NCBI RefSeq assembly: GCF_019931755.1
Contig: NZ_CP082918.1
Coordinates: 3,142,001-3,206,000 of the forward strand
Source: Sutcliffiella horikoshii
GTDB taxonomy: Bacteria > Bacillota > Bacilli > Bacillales > Bacillaceae_I
Reading direction: 5' to 3'
Length of the DNA: 64,000 nucleotides
Shown here: positions 35,565 through 44,688 of the stretch, piece by piece
Layout of the letters: each line of letters begins with the position of its first letter
Position numbering within the stretch: the stretch's first letter is position 1
Notes under the pieces: generated by a model
What the model was told of the DNA's origin: nothing
The model's input: the letters and a program-made list of their open reading frames with translations, nothing else
The model's database searches: none
Program-made: the position numbers and the translations under genes

Positions 35565-37375
35565 GGTGTTTCACCCGCCTGACATATTACACAATTTTCG
35601 TTCTTATATAAATAACGGGTATCAAACAATAAGTCGGAAGGAAATCCATACCTCGGACTTAACTGATATCCTTGACTGAGAAGTGCCGTGGAATCACCCT
35701 TCCAGGACATAAGCGGGCTATCCCTTTCCTCACCTGACAGAATCCTTACAGACAATCTAGTGGCCATGACCGCTGTCTCAAGAGCATCGATTGAACCGTA
35801 CGGAGTGTAAACAGATTGACAGCCTGCCAACGTTTTTCGGAAATTTTGACCAGGAGCTGCAAATGACGCCTGGTTGGCTATTAAGCGCTTCGGTTCATCA
35901 GGTTGAGTGAACAGGCACTGAAAGCAGCCTGGTGTCCCTTTCTTCGTTGATAAAGCATGCCCGCCTAACCCAATGGGGTCTAGCCAAGTAAAAAGAATCG
36001 GCGGCGCCCCGTCCATTTGGCGCAGCATTTCATTCACGTACAGCTCTTCGGTCGGGGATCCGAGAGCGATGATGACCAAATCCGATTCAAGCAGTAGCCC
36101 TGGTTCTCCTTGGATGATGTCCAAAATATCGGAGGTTTCATATTCCACCTCAACGAACGGAAACTTTATCTCCATGGCTCTTTTCATCGCCTCTGTCTTA
36201 GGAAAATGGTAATAGCAAGCACTATCTTTAAAATAAACATCACTGATTCCCAATTCATGCCGATAGACGTTATCGATATTCAAGGCATCGTTATCAATCA
36301 AAGTAAACCTTTCAATTCCCGCACGTGCCAGTTCAAAGCATATCCTGCTTCCCAGTGACCCCAGTCCAACGACCGTCACTTTCTTATCTGCAATTCGGTT
36401 ATGTCCCTGCGTTCTATTCAGCAAATACTCCTTATCATGCCGTTTGATATCCAATGGCATCATTTCAAATGCAGCCTGGTTTTTCCTTATAGGATGAAGA
36501 AAAGGAAAATGCTTTCCTTTTCCCTGTTCTGCACGGAAATCAGAAAGCTTTAAGCCTATAAGAGCTCTTTGCCCCATGGGGATAGGGATGCCAAGCACGA
36601 TATACTCCTCATCCCCCTTTTGGATGAACTTCCTCTTCAAATATTGATTCAGTTTATTCTTGGTTGAAGCCGTAATGTTGTGCTTGATAAGCTGTCGATA
36701 ATTCCTGATATCCCATGTCTCCCAAAATGCAGGTGGTTTAATAGTAGAAGACTTCCTCAAAGGGATATAAATTCCATTGCTCCTATCAAACTCATCCAGC
36801 ACATTGCGGCTGCTATATAAACGGTTCAAATAATAAACCTTGCTTTCATTAATACTGTCCAACAATATGGATTTATTTCGATTCTCATCATGAAAAACAA
36901 CTATCTCTTTGAAGCGGTCTTCTGGTGTGAGGATAGCATCCACTCGGGTAATCCCTTCTTGCCTTGACCACAGAGCTTCAAACTCCACTAGGAAGTCCTC
37001 TGAGTTCAGCTTAAGCACACCCTCTTCAAGCGTTCTTTTCGCGCGTTGAAACGATTCATGGATAATGCCCTTCGGGTTGTTCCTGTCGAGCAGTACCCCT
37101 TCATCATGCGAGTAGCAGATAAATCCGTCAGGCTCTATGTGAGGAATGAACCCAGCTTCTTGACGGTTTTTCAGGAAGTACATCGGTTTTTTCAAAGGAA
37201 AAAGTGAAGGAAGAGCAAGTTGGATCGTGAATTGCTCTTCCGCCACACTCATCTTCCCCTCAAATGCATGAAGAAATTGACTACGCTCACTTTTTACTTG
37301 GTGAACATCGATTGCCTGTACTTCGGCAAACAGCTCGTCCAAGTTCAGGCTATCTATCGTAAAATCATCAGCCAT
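35561..37375 (-). CDS. cap2: CBASS E2-E1 fusion conjugating enzyme (Cap2)
   Basis: A 604-residue protein with a UBC/E2-like N-terminal domain whose likely catalytic Cys is in PDGFICYS (about 87) and a long linker. A C-terminal ThiF/E1 adenylation domain follows: nucleotide loop VVGLGSLGSR, DNDALNIDNVYRHELG, and a candidate E1 Cys in AGCQSVYTPYGS. CFQC and CVIC pairs may bind zinc. Cap2 primes the CD-NTase by attaching its C-terminus to a partner. ATG 37375 fits GAGGTG five bases upstream. It overlaps cap3 and starts 10 bases after the CD-NTase stop. Confidence 0.92.
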   Translation of the reverse strand: MADDFTIDSLNLDELFAEVQAIDVHQVKSERSQFLHAFEGKMSVAEEQFTIQLALPSLFPLKKPMYFLKNRQEAGFIPHIEPDGFICYSHDEGVLLDRNNPKGIIHESFQRAKRTLEEGVLKLNSEDFLVEFEALWSRQEGITRVDAILTPEDRFKEIVVFHDENRNKSILLDSINESKVYYLNRLYSSRNVLDEFDRSNGIYIPLRKSSTIKPPAFWETWDIRNYRQLIKHNITASTKNKLNQYLKRKFIQKGDEEYIVLGIPIPMGQRALIGLKLSDFRAEQGKGKHFPFLHPIRKNQAAFEMMPLDIKRHDKEYLLNRTQGHNRIADKKVTVVGLGSLGSRICFELARAGIERFTLIDNDALNIDNVYRHELGISDVYFKDSACYYHFPKTEAMKRAMEIKFPFVEVEYETSDILDIIQGEPGLLLESDLVIIALGSPTEELYVNEMLRQMDGAPPILFTWLDPIGLGGHALSTKKGTPGCFQCLFTQPDEPKRLIANQASFAAPGQNFRKTLAGCQSVYTPYGSIDALETAVMATRLSVRILSGEERDSPLMSWKGDSTALLSQGYQLSPRYGFPSDLLFDTRYLYKNENCVICQAGETP

Positions 37376-37384
37376 ACACACACC

Positions 37385-38422
37385 TCATGCTGAAGAATGG
37401 TCTACCATGATGGCAGGCCCCCTCTGCTGAGCGGACTCCTTTTGGGTCGGAACAGGGAAGTCTTCCCCGAACTCTTTTTGCAGCATTTCACATGCTTTTA
37501 CTGAGTCCGTTTCAACTCTTGCTTCTTTCAACCTGTCACGCATGGATTCTAGCTTAGACTTGAAATTCTTCATTTGGCTGCCTGTCAGTTTCTCGTAAAT
37601 ATCATTATAGGGAGGGGTAGGCAGATTCACCTCTAGCCGGTCTTCCCATTCACCGTCATCATTGAACTTATAGCTGAATGAGTTAATCATATTTTGAACA
37701 AACGATTCCAATGCACCCAAGTCATCGTATGTCTTTGTGAAGGCGTTATAAGAATAACTCGGATGAAAATGAGTCAATCCAGCTACTGTTAACCCAATCC
37801 CAGATGGACGGTTCACGACACCCTTAAACTTCAAATCTTTCCAGCGCTTCAAATAACGGATGACCCTTCTGAATTGCTTGCGGTCTTCTTTATCCATCAG
37901 ATTTTCTTTGATGGTTCTCACCAACTCTTTGGGGTCAGAATGCTCCCATGTTCTGCTGTCACTCCCGCTGCCGAGCTTCCCTTTCGCAAGGTACGTTTTG
38001 CCATCATCATTTTCATTCGAATATATCGTGAAGTCCACATGGTAATTACGGTCGTCATTATCTACTTCTCCTTCGAACCTTACCGACACACACGGGTACT
38101 TCATCTCTGTGTCCTCGTAATCATCCTTCAATGCGTTATACACTAACTTCTTTGCTGTAACTGGATTAGGATAATCCTCGGTGGAGATGTTAAACAAAAG
38201 GCCGACATCAATATCATAGTCACCGCCTTCTAAAGGCTTAATGCCTGTGTGCATCGTATAGCTGCCTTGATGAAAAATATCATACTTGCCCTCTTCAAGG
38301 TCGATGTTTTCCTTTAGGACATCAAGCAGTTCCTCTCGCTTGTCTCGAAGGACTTGATTATCATCGATTTCCAATTTGATTGCATCATGAAAATCAAGGA
38401 AATATGATTGCAGATTCCCCAT
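37385..38422 (-). CDS. CBASS CD-NTase (cyclic oligonucleotide synthase)
   Basis: A 345-residue cGAS/DncV-like nucleotidyltransferase. It has the helix-GS motif QGSYTMHTG (G53-S54), the metal-binding D70-I-D72 in GGDYDIDVGLL and a third Asp in NYHVDFTIY (about 130). It should make a cyclic di- or trinucleotide on phage infection; clade and product cannot be read from sequence alone. The C-terminus ends in a short flexible tail (VDHSSA), as expected for a Cap2 target. AAGGAGG precedes ATG. It heads the four-gene type II CBASS operon. Confidence 0.92.
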   Translation of the reverse strand: MGNLQSYFLDFHDAIKLEIDDNQVLRDKREELLDVLKENIDLEEGKYDIFHQGSYTMHTGIKPLEGGDYDIDVGLLFNISTEDYPNPVTAKKLVYNALKDDYEDTEMKYPCVSVRFEGEVDNDDRNYHVDFTIYSNENDDGKTYLAKGKLGSGSDSRTWEHSDPKELVRTIKENLMDKEDRKQFRRVIRYLKRWKDLKFKGVVNRPSGIGLTVAGLTHFHPSYSYNAFTKTYDDLGALESFVQNMINSFSYKFNDDGEWEDRLEVNLPTPPYNDIYEKLTGSQMKNFKSKLESMRDRLKEARVETDSVKACEMLQKEFGEDFPVPTQKESAQQRGPAIMVDHSSA

Positions 38423-38510
38423 CCCTTTGTACCTCCTTATATTTAAGTAACATAGTAGTGTTTATCCAAATGAACCCAATTTTTATCTAAACTTCTATTA
38501 ACCAATTCTA

Positions 38511-38632
38511 CCTGATAACTTAATACCAATTATTTCATAATTTAAATATTCCTACAATATGTTATTCTTCATCCTTGCCAAAATAAAAAGAGCGCTGATC
38601 CTTGTTTCCTAGATCGCGCCCGATTGCGTAAG
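38511..38632 (-). repeat. Dispersed hairpin repeat, copy A
   Basis: A full-length copy: TTAATACCAATTATTTCATAAT, then TTCCTACAATATGTTATTCT, then an A-rich run and the hairpin GAGCGCTGATCC...GATCGCGCCCGATTG. Read on the minus strand the hairpin is followed by TCTTTTTATTTT, so it also ends the EcsB-like gene. Confidence 0.8.
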
Positions 38633-38671
38633 AACGTTATGAAGTAATGCAACCGTTAGTTAAATAACATG

Positions 38672-39862
38672 CTATTCTTTTAAGGCACTCCCTGAGATAT
38701 TGACTCTCTTTGATACAAAGTAATATACGAATACATAAACAAATAAACTACCAATTACAAGAAAGTATATTTTAGCAGTAGAAGCATTAATGAACATTGT
38801 GAAATATAGAATAATAAATTGGGCATATAGTATGACCAAGACAAACTTTAAGAAAGAATCTTTTATCTGAGATTTTGAAATAGGATAAAGTAATAAACTT
38901 TGTTTCATTTCATGTTGTAAAGGAATTACTTGAAATCCAGTCATAAATAAAATGAGGAGATTAAAGATCCAACCATTTGTTGGCATAGCATAATTAACAA
39001 ACATGCCAATTACAGTTAGCCTTAAATAAAGGTAAAAATAATCATTATATCTTACAAACAAGTGTGAGTATAAATATACGAATGTACTACTCTGACCATA
39101 TGGGATACACCTTTTCAGAATAAAAGTGAGCAAACGTCTATTTCGAAAAGAGCGTTTAAGATTAGGTACATCTATGAAGTAATTAATGAATTTAAAATTC
39201 TTTAATAAGGCACTTTCTTCTTCTATTAGCCTCTGCCAATTCAAAATTCTTTTTCTTTCTATAAAATAAATTAAATAGACGAAATTTACACTGATTAAAA
39301 GAAACGCAAAAATCCAGTCGTTTTTAAACAAAAAATAATTCATTAAATATATTGAAAAAAACCTATTTATCCTATGTAACACTAATTGTACATGGTTCTC
39401 TAACCATTGTTCATCCCACTTCATTAAAATGTTATAAGCAATAATCCCAACTATAAAAAAAAGGATGGGAAGATCTATATAAATTGTTTTTAAAAATAGA
39501 GATAAGAAAACAGCAATGAAACTAAGTAATTTAATTGCATCAATAACAAAACTATATACAAGTGATTTAATAAAATACGGCTTTAATTTCGATTCTAATG
39601 GCAACAAAAAGACAATATCTGCTCTTTTAATAAATGTACGAACTTTTGTCTGTATTAAAATGAAGGCTACAAATAGTGATAAGATTCCTTCTACTGGTAT
39701 TTGAGGAGGTATCCATTGAAGAAATAAATTAAAATAATATATAAAGATACTACTAATGATCAACAAAAAATAAAAAACATTCGCACCAATTATTGAATAG
39801 TATTTGAAAATTTTTCTATAAAATTCCTGAACCCTTAAACCCCATAATGATTTTATATCCAT
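38672..39862 (-). CDS. EcsB-family ABC transporter permease
   Basis: A 396-residue polytopic membrane protein with about eight hydrophobic segments. It resembles EcsB, with the N-terminal LWGLRVQEFYRKIFKYYS and the central PYGQSSTFVYLYSH regions typical of that family. EcsB works with the ATPase EcsA in intramembrane proteolysis and secretion control in B. subtilis. No ATPase gene is adjacent, so it is an orphan or second copy. The ribosome binding site before ATG is weak. Confidence 0.65.
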   Translation of the reverse strand: MDIKSLWGLRVQEFYRKIFKYYSIIGANVFYFLLIISSIFIYYFNLFLQWIPPQIPVEGILSLFVAFILIQTKVRTFIKRADIVFLLPLESKLKPYFIKSLVYSFVIDAIKLLSFIAVFLSLFLKTIYIDLPILFFIVGIIAYNILMKWDEQWLENHVQLVLHRINRFFSIYLMNYFLFKNDWIFAFLLISVNFVYLIYFIERKRILNWQRLIEEESALLKNFKFINYFIDVPNLKRSFRNRRLLTFILKRCIPYGQSSTFVYLYSHLFVRYNDYFYLYLRLTVIGMFVNYAMPTNGWIFNLLILFMTGFQVIPLQHEMKQSLLLYPISKSQIKDSFLKFVLVILYAQFIILYFTMFINASTAKIYFLVIGSLFVYVFVYYFVSKRVNISGSALKE

Positions 39863-40166
39863 TAGTACACCATACTTTCATTGAATACTAATTTAATTGC
39901 ACTATTGTATATCTCAATTAGCTATTTTCTTTTTGCCCTGCGTTAATTGCTCCAATACCTACTTATAAATGAATATTCTCCATTTCAATTGTATAACCCT
40001 TCTTTCACTATTCTGCTCCTTTACTTTAAGTACAATCCTTCACAATCTCTAATTATCTTAACATAAATATCCAATTTTACTGCATAGTCTTATTCCATTA
40101 TCTGGAACTAAAATAAAAAATGAGCCCCAATTCTTGTTCCAGAATGGCGCCCTTTTGTTGAAGATA
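39863..40166. other. Intergenic region with partial repeat
   Basis: No gene is seen in about 300 bases. It holds AT-rich DNA with a degraded CAATACCTACTTATAAATGAA stretch similar to the repeat's left end, and repeat copy E at its far side. Confidence 0.5.
40099..40162 (-). repeat. Dispersed hairpin repeat, partial copy E
   Basis: The hairpin half only: AAAATGAGCCCCAATTCT, TTGTTCC, AGAATGGCGCCC, then TTGTTGAAGA. On the minus strand a T-rich tract follows, so it can end the kinase-esterase unit. Confidence 0.7.
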
Positions 40167-40718
40167 TTATAAACCCCTATCTCTTAATTCTTTGATTATC
40201 AGTTCAACAATTTTATCTGGTGGTAGAGTTCCGTCAATCACTATATCTGAAATAGGTTTAATACTGTTCTCCATTTCTAGATAGGCCACTCTTCCATATT
40301 GCAAATAAAATTTCACTTCATTACGAACATCGTTAATAGTGCTATCCGCGTGATCTCTAAGTATTCGCCTGGCCATTGCTACGTCTAAAGAAGTGTCAAT
40401 ATAAATAGATAGGTCAATGTATTTCTTCATCTTATCGTTCATATATGAAAACGGATAGTCTAGTAATATGTATGTAGGTACTTCTCTAGACGATTTTAAC
40501 CTCTCAATATCTGAAATCAATGGGTCTAAATTCCAAAGGTTATAATCTGCTCCCTGATCCACCCACTGAACAATGTCTTGTGGTGCGTTTTCAAAGTCAT
40601 AATCATCAAAAAACAACTCTTTTGTATCTTCTAGTACTAAACTCAATTTTTTTGTTATGGTAGTTTTTCCTCCACCTGAAACAGCTGCAATTGAAATAAT
40701 CGTTGGCTTAATACTCAT
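40167..40718 (-). CDS. Uridine kinase-like P-loop kinase
   Basis: A 183-residue P-loop NTPase with Walker A AVSGGGKTT, a DDYDF segment after strand 2, and an IDTSLDVAMARRILRD lid-like helix. These features fit the uridine/nucleoside kinase-like superfamily; the substrate is unknown. AAGGAGC precedes ATG. The gene overlaps the end of the esterase gene by 11 bases, so the two are co-translated. Confidence 0.75.
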   Translation of the reverse strand: MSIKPTIISIAAVSGGGKTTITKKLSLVLEDTKELFFDDYDFENAPQDIVQWVDQGADYNLWNLDPLISDIERLKSSREVPTYILLDYPFSYMNDKMKKYIDLSIYIDTSLDVAMARRILRDHADSTINDVRNEVKFYLQYGRVAYLEMENSIKPISDIVIDGTLPPDKIVELIIKELRDRGL

Positions 40719-41517
40719 TCATATAATGCTCCTTATTTATTACTTTTTTATAAGAGAGAAACAACTCTCGCTTTCTTCTTTTGAAGAAGCTATAAGAATG
40801 TTCAGCATCTGGAATAACCACAAATCTAGTATTTGGGATTTTATCTTTTAACTTCCTGTAAATGATTTGATTAGACTTTATAAATTCATCACTTAATTGG
40901 GTGCCTTGACCAGCCTCATTTGTTCCACAGTCTAAATAAATGGATTCAACGAGAGTAAGATCACTTTCATCAATAAGTTTTTCTATTTCCTCCTGATTGG
41001 ACCAAAAGGAAGAAGATAAACAAATTATAGTACGGAATAAATGAGGATATTTACAGGCAGCGTAAATCGTGATTAATCCACCAAGTGATATTCCTGCCAT
41101 CAGGCTATTATCGCTAATAGTGCGGTAATTACTATCAATGGTAGGTTTCAATTCTTGGACTATAAACTCGATATATTGCTCTCCTTTTCCGCCATAAGAA
41201 TCACTATTACCAGTTAATTCTCTTACAAACTCTCCACTTACCCATGGACAATACTCATTTTTACGTTCTTCAACGACTTGGTCAATAGCTACTATAATTA
41301 CATCTATATCATTCTTTTCTACATATTCTTCTAGCCCTAACGAAATACCACCAATTGCATCCTTATCTTGAAACACATTTTGACCATCGTGCATATATAA
41401 AACTGGATATCGCTTGCTTTCTGATTTTGAATAACTCTTGGGAAGATATACCCGAACAAATCTACTGTTCTTTAATATTGAACTAACTATTTGAAAAGAC
41501 TCCAGTTCAACCAACAC
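40708..41517 (-). CDS. Esterase, alpha/beta hydrolase (esterase D / IroE-like)
   Basis: A 269-residue cytosolic serine esterase with the nucleophile elbow GISLGGL (Ser about 143), YMHDGQNVF near residue 47 (the typical LHDGQ motif), a D in IYLDCGTNE and a His in PDAEHSYSFF. GTG 41517 follows AAGGTG. The family hydrolyses ferric-siderophore, S-formylglutathione or other esters; the substrate is not predictable. Operon with the downstream kinase. Confidence 0.8.
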   Translation of the reverse strand: MLVELESFQIVSSILKNSRFVRVYLPKSYSKSESKRYPVLYMHDGQNVFQDKDAIGGISLGLEEYVEKNDIDVIIVAIDQVVEERKNEYCPWVSGEFVRELTGNSDSYGGKGEQYIEFIVQELKPTIDSNYRTISDNSLMAGISLGGLITIYAACKYPHLFRTIICLSSSFWSNQEEIEKLIDESDLTLVESIYLDCGTNEAGQGTQLSDEFIKSNQIIYRKLKDKIPNTRFVVIPDAEHSYSFFKRRKRELFLSYKKVINKEHYMNEY

Positions 41518-41600
41518 CTTTTCACCTTATTTTCAATCCATAATCCTGTCTGATTCTTAAACATGTAAAAAGCTTTCTCTCTATAATTAAGTACGGCACT

Positions 41601-42359
41601 TTATTGCTTTAAATATTCCTCATAAAGCAAATTCATAGCTTCCATAATTTTATTGTCAGCAGCCTGATTGGTAAATCTATTAGATAAATTAATAGCCCCT
41701 ACTGCATAAATAAAAGGATCTTTATTGAAGTCTCCGATCATACCGATATCAATTACAACATTGTCTAAGCCACCTGTCATATGATTTAGATAGTGTGGTG
41801 GAATGTGGTTTACATCACCTTTTTGTCTAACCAGGCCATTAATGATTGGTGCCCAAAGGAGAGGATGTGCTTTGTAGCCTTGAAAGATTTGAATCAATAT
41901 TTCAAGAATTTGGTTTAGCTGACCCTTGTTTTCAATATCTCTTGGGTTTTCAGTAATATTTATTGACGGAAAATAAGATTGGAGAGAATTGTTTAACTTT
42001 TCCCAGCCACCACAATAATTCACAATACATTTTGCTACATAGCTATCATGACAAGCAATCATAACTTCAATCGCCTCCCTTAAAGGAAGTGATTTTCTAT
42101 TTTGTAGATGAGGATAAAGTTCCTTGCTATCTTCTTCTGGATTAAATGAAATCTCATTAATTAGGTCTTCCCAATTATATGTATTTTCCTCTACCCATTT
42201 TGCTACACAATATGCTATTGCCACTTTTGCTGCTGATGCAAGGGGGACTGTAAGTTCACTATTTAAAGAGGTCTCATACCTTTGTTCTTTGCTGGAAAAT
42301 AATATGACACCTATTTCTCCGGTATCTATTTCTTTTAGTTTATCAATAATTTTATTCAA
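41601..42359 (-). CDS. Class A beta-lactamase-like serine hydrolase, cytosolic
   Basis: 252 residues with an SxxK motif in PLASAAKVAIAY (Ser about 42), a CHDSYVAK segment where the SDN loop would be, and MTGG in place of KTG. It has no signal peptide, unlike true beta-lactamases. The fold is likely that of class A enzymes, but the changed second and third motifs make antibiotic hydrolysis doubtful. TTG start with AAGGTG upstream, 21 bases after the nucleotidyltransferase-like gene. Confidence 0.65.
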   Translation of the reverse strand: MNKIIDKLKEIDTGEIGVILFSSKEQRYETSLNSELTVPLASAAKVAIAYCVAKWVEENTYNWEDLINEISFNPEEDSKELYPHLQNRKSLPLREAIEVMIACHDSYVAKCIVNYCGGWEKLNNSLQSYFPSINITENPRDIENKGQLNQILEILIQIFQGYKAHPLLWAPIINGLVRQKGDVNHIPPHYLNHMTGGLDNVVIDIGMIGDFNKDPFIYAVGAINLSNRFTNQAADNKIMEAMNLLYEEYLKQ

Positions 42360-42380
42360 GCATATTCACCTTACCTAATT

Positions 42381-43004
42381 TTAAACTTTGGCATAAGAAT
42401 CTATTAGTTCAATCCATTTATGTCCATGAGGGTACTGTATTTTCAAGGATTTTTTTAACCAATCACGGTTGCTAACATTTAATTTAGGTAATATATTTCC
42501 TAAATCAATAACGTCTTTCTCTCTAATGACAGAACTTCCACCTTTATAAAGAAGTTGTATTTCTGGTTTTAAAAATGGTATTCCAGATAAAGATACTAAC
42601 CCAATATCTTCAAGTGACTTTCTTATTGTGTTGTTTCGTTTGTAGATCCAATTCTTCTCCTCTATATCCAATAACATTACTTGGAAAGCCCATGTTGATT
42701 CATCTTTTTTCTTAACCCAGATATTATCATAATGAGAGTCTAGCAATTGATTCTTGTTCCAGGGTATTAACTGCCCTTTAAATGCTATAAACATTTCCCA
42801 ATCTCTACCCAGATGTCTTTGTAAAATTAAGTGATCTGGTCTTAGGATAACTATGTCAATATACTCATGAGCCCTTGTGACTTTTCGTAAATAAATATCT
42901 AAAGCCCACCCACCAGCAATCCACCATTGGATAGGAATTATGCTGAAGATACTATGAATTTCAGTAATAGAAAGAGGTCTCCAGACTTCTTCATTATCTC
43001 CCAA
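42381..43004 (-). CDS. Aminoglycoside nucleotidyltransferase-like protein
   Basis: 207 residues with the hallmark WWIAGGWALDIYL of the ANT(2'')/LinB-type nucleotidyltransferases, followed by TRAHEYIDIVILR. The usual first metal Asp of the D-x-D/E pair is Tyr here (HEYID), so activity is uncertain. TTG start with GGGGTG upstream. First gene of a unit that continues with the beta-lactamase-like gene and probably the esterase and kinase. Confidence 0.75.
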   Translation of the reverse strand: MGDNEEVWRPLSITEIHSIFSIIPIQWWIAGGWALDIYLRKVTRAHEYIDIVILRPDHLILQRHLGRDWEMFIAFKGQLIPWNKNQLLDSHYDNIWVKKKDESTWAFQVMLLDIEEKNWIYKRNNTIRKSLEDIGLVSLSGIPFLKPEIQLLYKGGSSVIREKDVIDLGNILPKLNVSNRDWLKKSLKIQYPHGHKWIELIDSYAKV

Positions 43005-43050
43005 CTTTTCACCCCATTTTTATTTACGAGCAATCCATTACAGACATTCA

Positions 43051-43163
43051 CCTTAATACCAATTATTTCATAATCTATAAATTCCTACAATAAGCTATTC
43101 TTCATCCAGTCCCAATAAAAATGAGCGCTAATCCTGTTCATGGATCGCGCCCGATTGTTGAAC
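43051..43163 (-). repeat. Dispersed hairpin repeat, copy B
   Basis: A full-length copy: CTTAATACCAATTATTTCAT, TTCCTACAATAAGCTATTCT, TTCATCC, AATAAAAATGAGCGCTAATCC, hairpin loop, GGATCGCGCCCGATTGTTGAAC. Serves as the terminator region of the MFS gene on the minus strand. Confidence 0.8.
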
Positions 43164-43185
43164 ATTCAACCTACGTTTTTGGCTT

Positions 43186-44415
43186 TTATGTATTTACTTC
43201 CTTCTGCATATTTTTACCACTATCTATCCTCGCGCTCTTAAAACTCCATGTACCAATGATAGTTGAAATGAATAATAAAGCTCCTGAAAACATATAGGCA
43301 AACTGTGCTCCAAACAAGTCAACGATTAAACCTATAAGAAAAATAGAAATAGAAAAGATTATTTGGTTTAATGTCGCACGTGAGGCAAAAACAGATGCTA
43401 ATTCTTCTTTTTCTATTTCCTGTTGAATATAGCTTCTAGTAGAGATGCTCATTAGTTGGAAAAATGGCCCCATTATTACTACTAATACCAACCCTATAAA
43501 CGAAATAGGAATGATACCGTAAGAGATTGTAAGAATAGCTAAACTAAATGAACTAATCAATATAGCTTTAATATAATTATTCTGTATTCGGTTTGCTACT
43601 TTCCATATGAATAGCCCACCAAGAATAGTTCCTGTAAAGTATGCGGCGTTAATATACCCCCACCATGACTCTCCCAGATTATAGACTTCTGTAACAAAAG
43701 CAAGAGTGACTGCACCTATCCAAACAGTACCTCCAAAACCATGAGTTATATCCATCAAAGTTATGGTTCTTAATTTGGGATGGGTGAACAAAACAGTCCA
43801 AGTCTTATAAAACACAGCATATCTCTTGGATTTTTTTAATGATCTCGTATCGGAGGGTATATTTGTTAATTTCAGAGAAATTAGAGAAATGGTTAAAAGG
43901 ACAAATGAAATCATTAATAAAATGGTATCACCTAATTTGGCAATTAATACTCCCCCAAGTGTCCACCCAATTAATAGCAAAGTTTGGTCAGAGGTAGCTA
44001 AGAATGTATTAGCACGTACTAGAACGTTATTCTCTATTATTCTTGGGACAATTGCATTTTTAATAGGATTCGTTGCTGCATAGAATAATCCTAAAAAGAA
44101 ATTGAGAACAAACAACAATACAATTGTGAAATTTGACAAATCTAGGTTAAAGAAAATAACCAATAATATAAAGATGATTAACTGGGATATTTGACTGAAA
44201 TATAAGATTGCTTTTGATGAATAAAGCTTAGTTAACCCAGGTAAGAAAATCCCACATACAATCTGTGCAACAGTTGTAGTTAAAGTAACAGTGGAAGCGA
44301 GTGTTGCTGAGCCTGTTTCACTATATAGTATTGTAATGAACGTCATGGTGAAGAACGCAAAGCTTAACCTGCTGGAAGACATACTAATAACTAAATTATA
44401 AAATGATCGTGGCAG
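43186..44415 (-). CDS. MFS exporter, probable CTG start
   Basis: A 12-helix major facilitator of the drug-exporter type (about 409 residues), with the loop 2-3 region shortened around PGLTKLYSSKAIL. The first ATG (44382) would cut into the first helix and has no ribosome binding site. Eleven codons earlier a CTG (44415) stands seven bases after AAAGGAGG and gives the N-terminus PRSFYNLVISMSSSRLSFAF, so CTG is the likely start. Flanked by repeat copies B and C as a single-gene unit. Substrate unknown. Confidence 0.75.
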   Translation of the reverse strand: MPRSFYNLVISMSSSRLSFAFFTMTFITILYSETGSATLASTVTLTTTVAQIVCGIFLPGLTKLYSSKAILYFSQISQLIIFILLVIFFNLDLSNFTIVLLFVLNFFLGLFYAATNPIKNAIVPRIIENNVLVRANTFLATSDQTLLLIGWTLGGVLIAKLGDTILLMISFVLLTISLISLKLTNIPSDTRSLKKSKRYAVFYKTWTVLFTHPKLRTITLMDITHGFGGTVWIGAVTLAFVTEVYNLGESWWGYINAAYFTGTILGGLFIWKVANRIQNNYIKAILISSFSLAILTISYGIIPISFIGLVLVVIMGPFFQLMSISTRSYIQQEIEKEELASVFASRATLNQIIFSISIFLIGLIVDLFGAQFAYMFSGALLFISTIIGTWSFKSARIDSGKNMQKEVNT

Positions 44416-44460
44416 AAGACTACCTCCTTTACTCTCACTTCTATTTTAAAATCATTTTTT

Positions 44461-44567
44461 AAATACCAATTATTTCATAATATTTAAATTCCTACAATAG
44501 TTCATCCTACTCCCCAAAAAAGATAGCTGATCCTTGTTACAGGATTGCGCCCGATAATGGAGGATCT
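44461..44567 (-). repeat. Dispersed hairpin repeat, copy C
   Basis: A full-length copy with a short deletion in the middle: AATACCAATTATTTCATAAT, AAATTCCTACAATAGTTCATCC, then GCTGATCCTTGTTACAGGAT and TGCGCCCGATAATGGAGGATC. The stem is weaker at its base than in copies A and B. Confidence 0.75.
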
Positions 44568-44587
44568 TTTTTGTATGATTTTTATTT

Positions 44588-44677
44588 TCAGTACCTACTC
44601 TCGTACTGTCTCAACTCTTTATCAGTAACCAACTTAAATAATAAGGTGGACTCCTCCTCTTTCAATTTTTTGTACAT
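44588..44677 (-). CDS. Small ORF of 29 codons
   Basis: MYKKLKEEESTLLFKLVTDK followed by nine more residues, acidic and basic with no membrane segment. AGAAGGAG lies five bases before ATG, as good a site as any in the window, and the gene begins 11 bases after the stop of the 69-residue gene. Too short to assign; likely translated with its neighbour. Confidence 0.5.
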   Translation of the reverse strand: MYKKLKEEESTLLFKLVTDKELRQYESRY

Positions 44678-44688
44678 ACTTTCTCCTT

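Noticed and set aside
41601..42359. True beta-lactamase resistance gene
   Set aside because: No export signal and the SDN and KTG motifs are not conserved, so resistance is not claimed.
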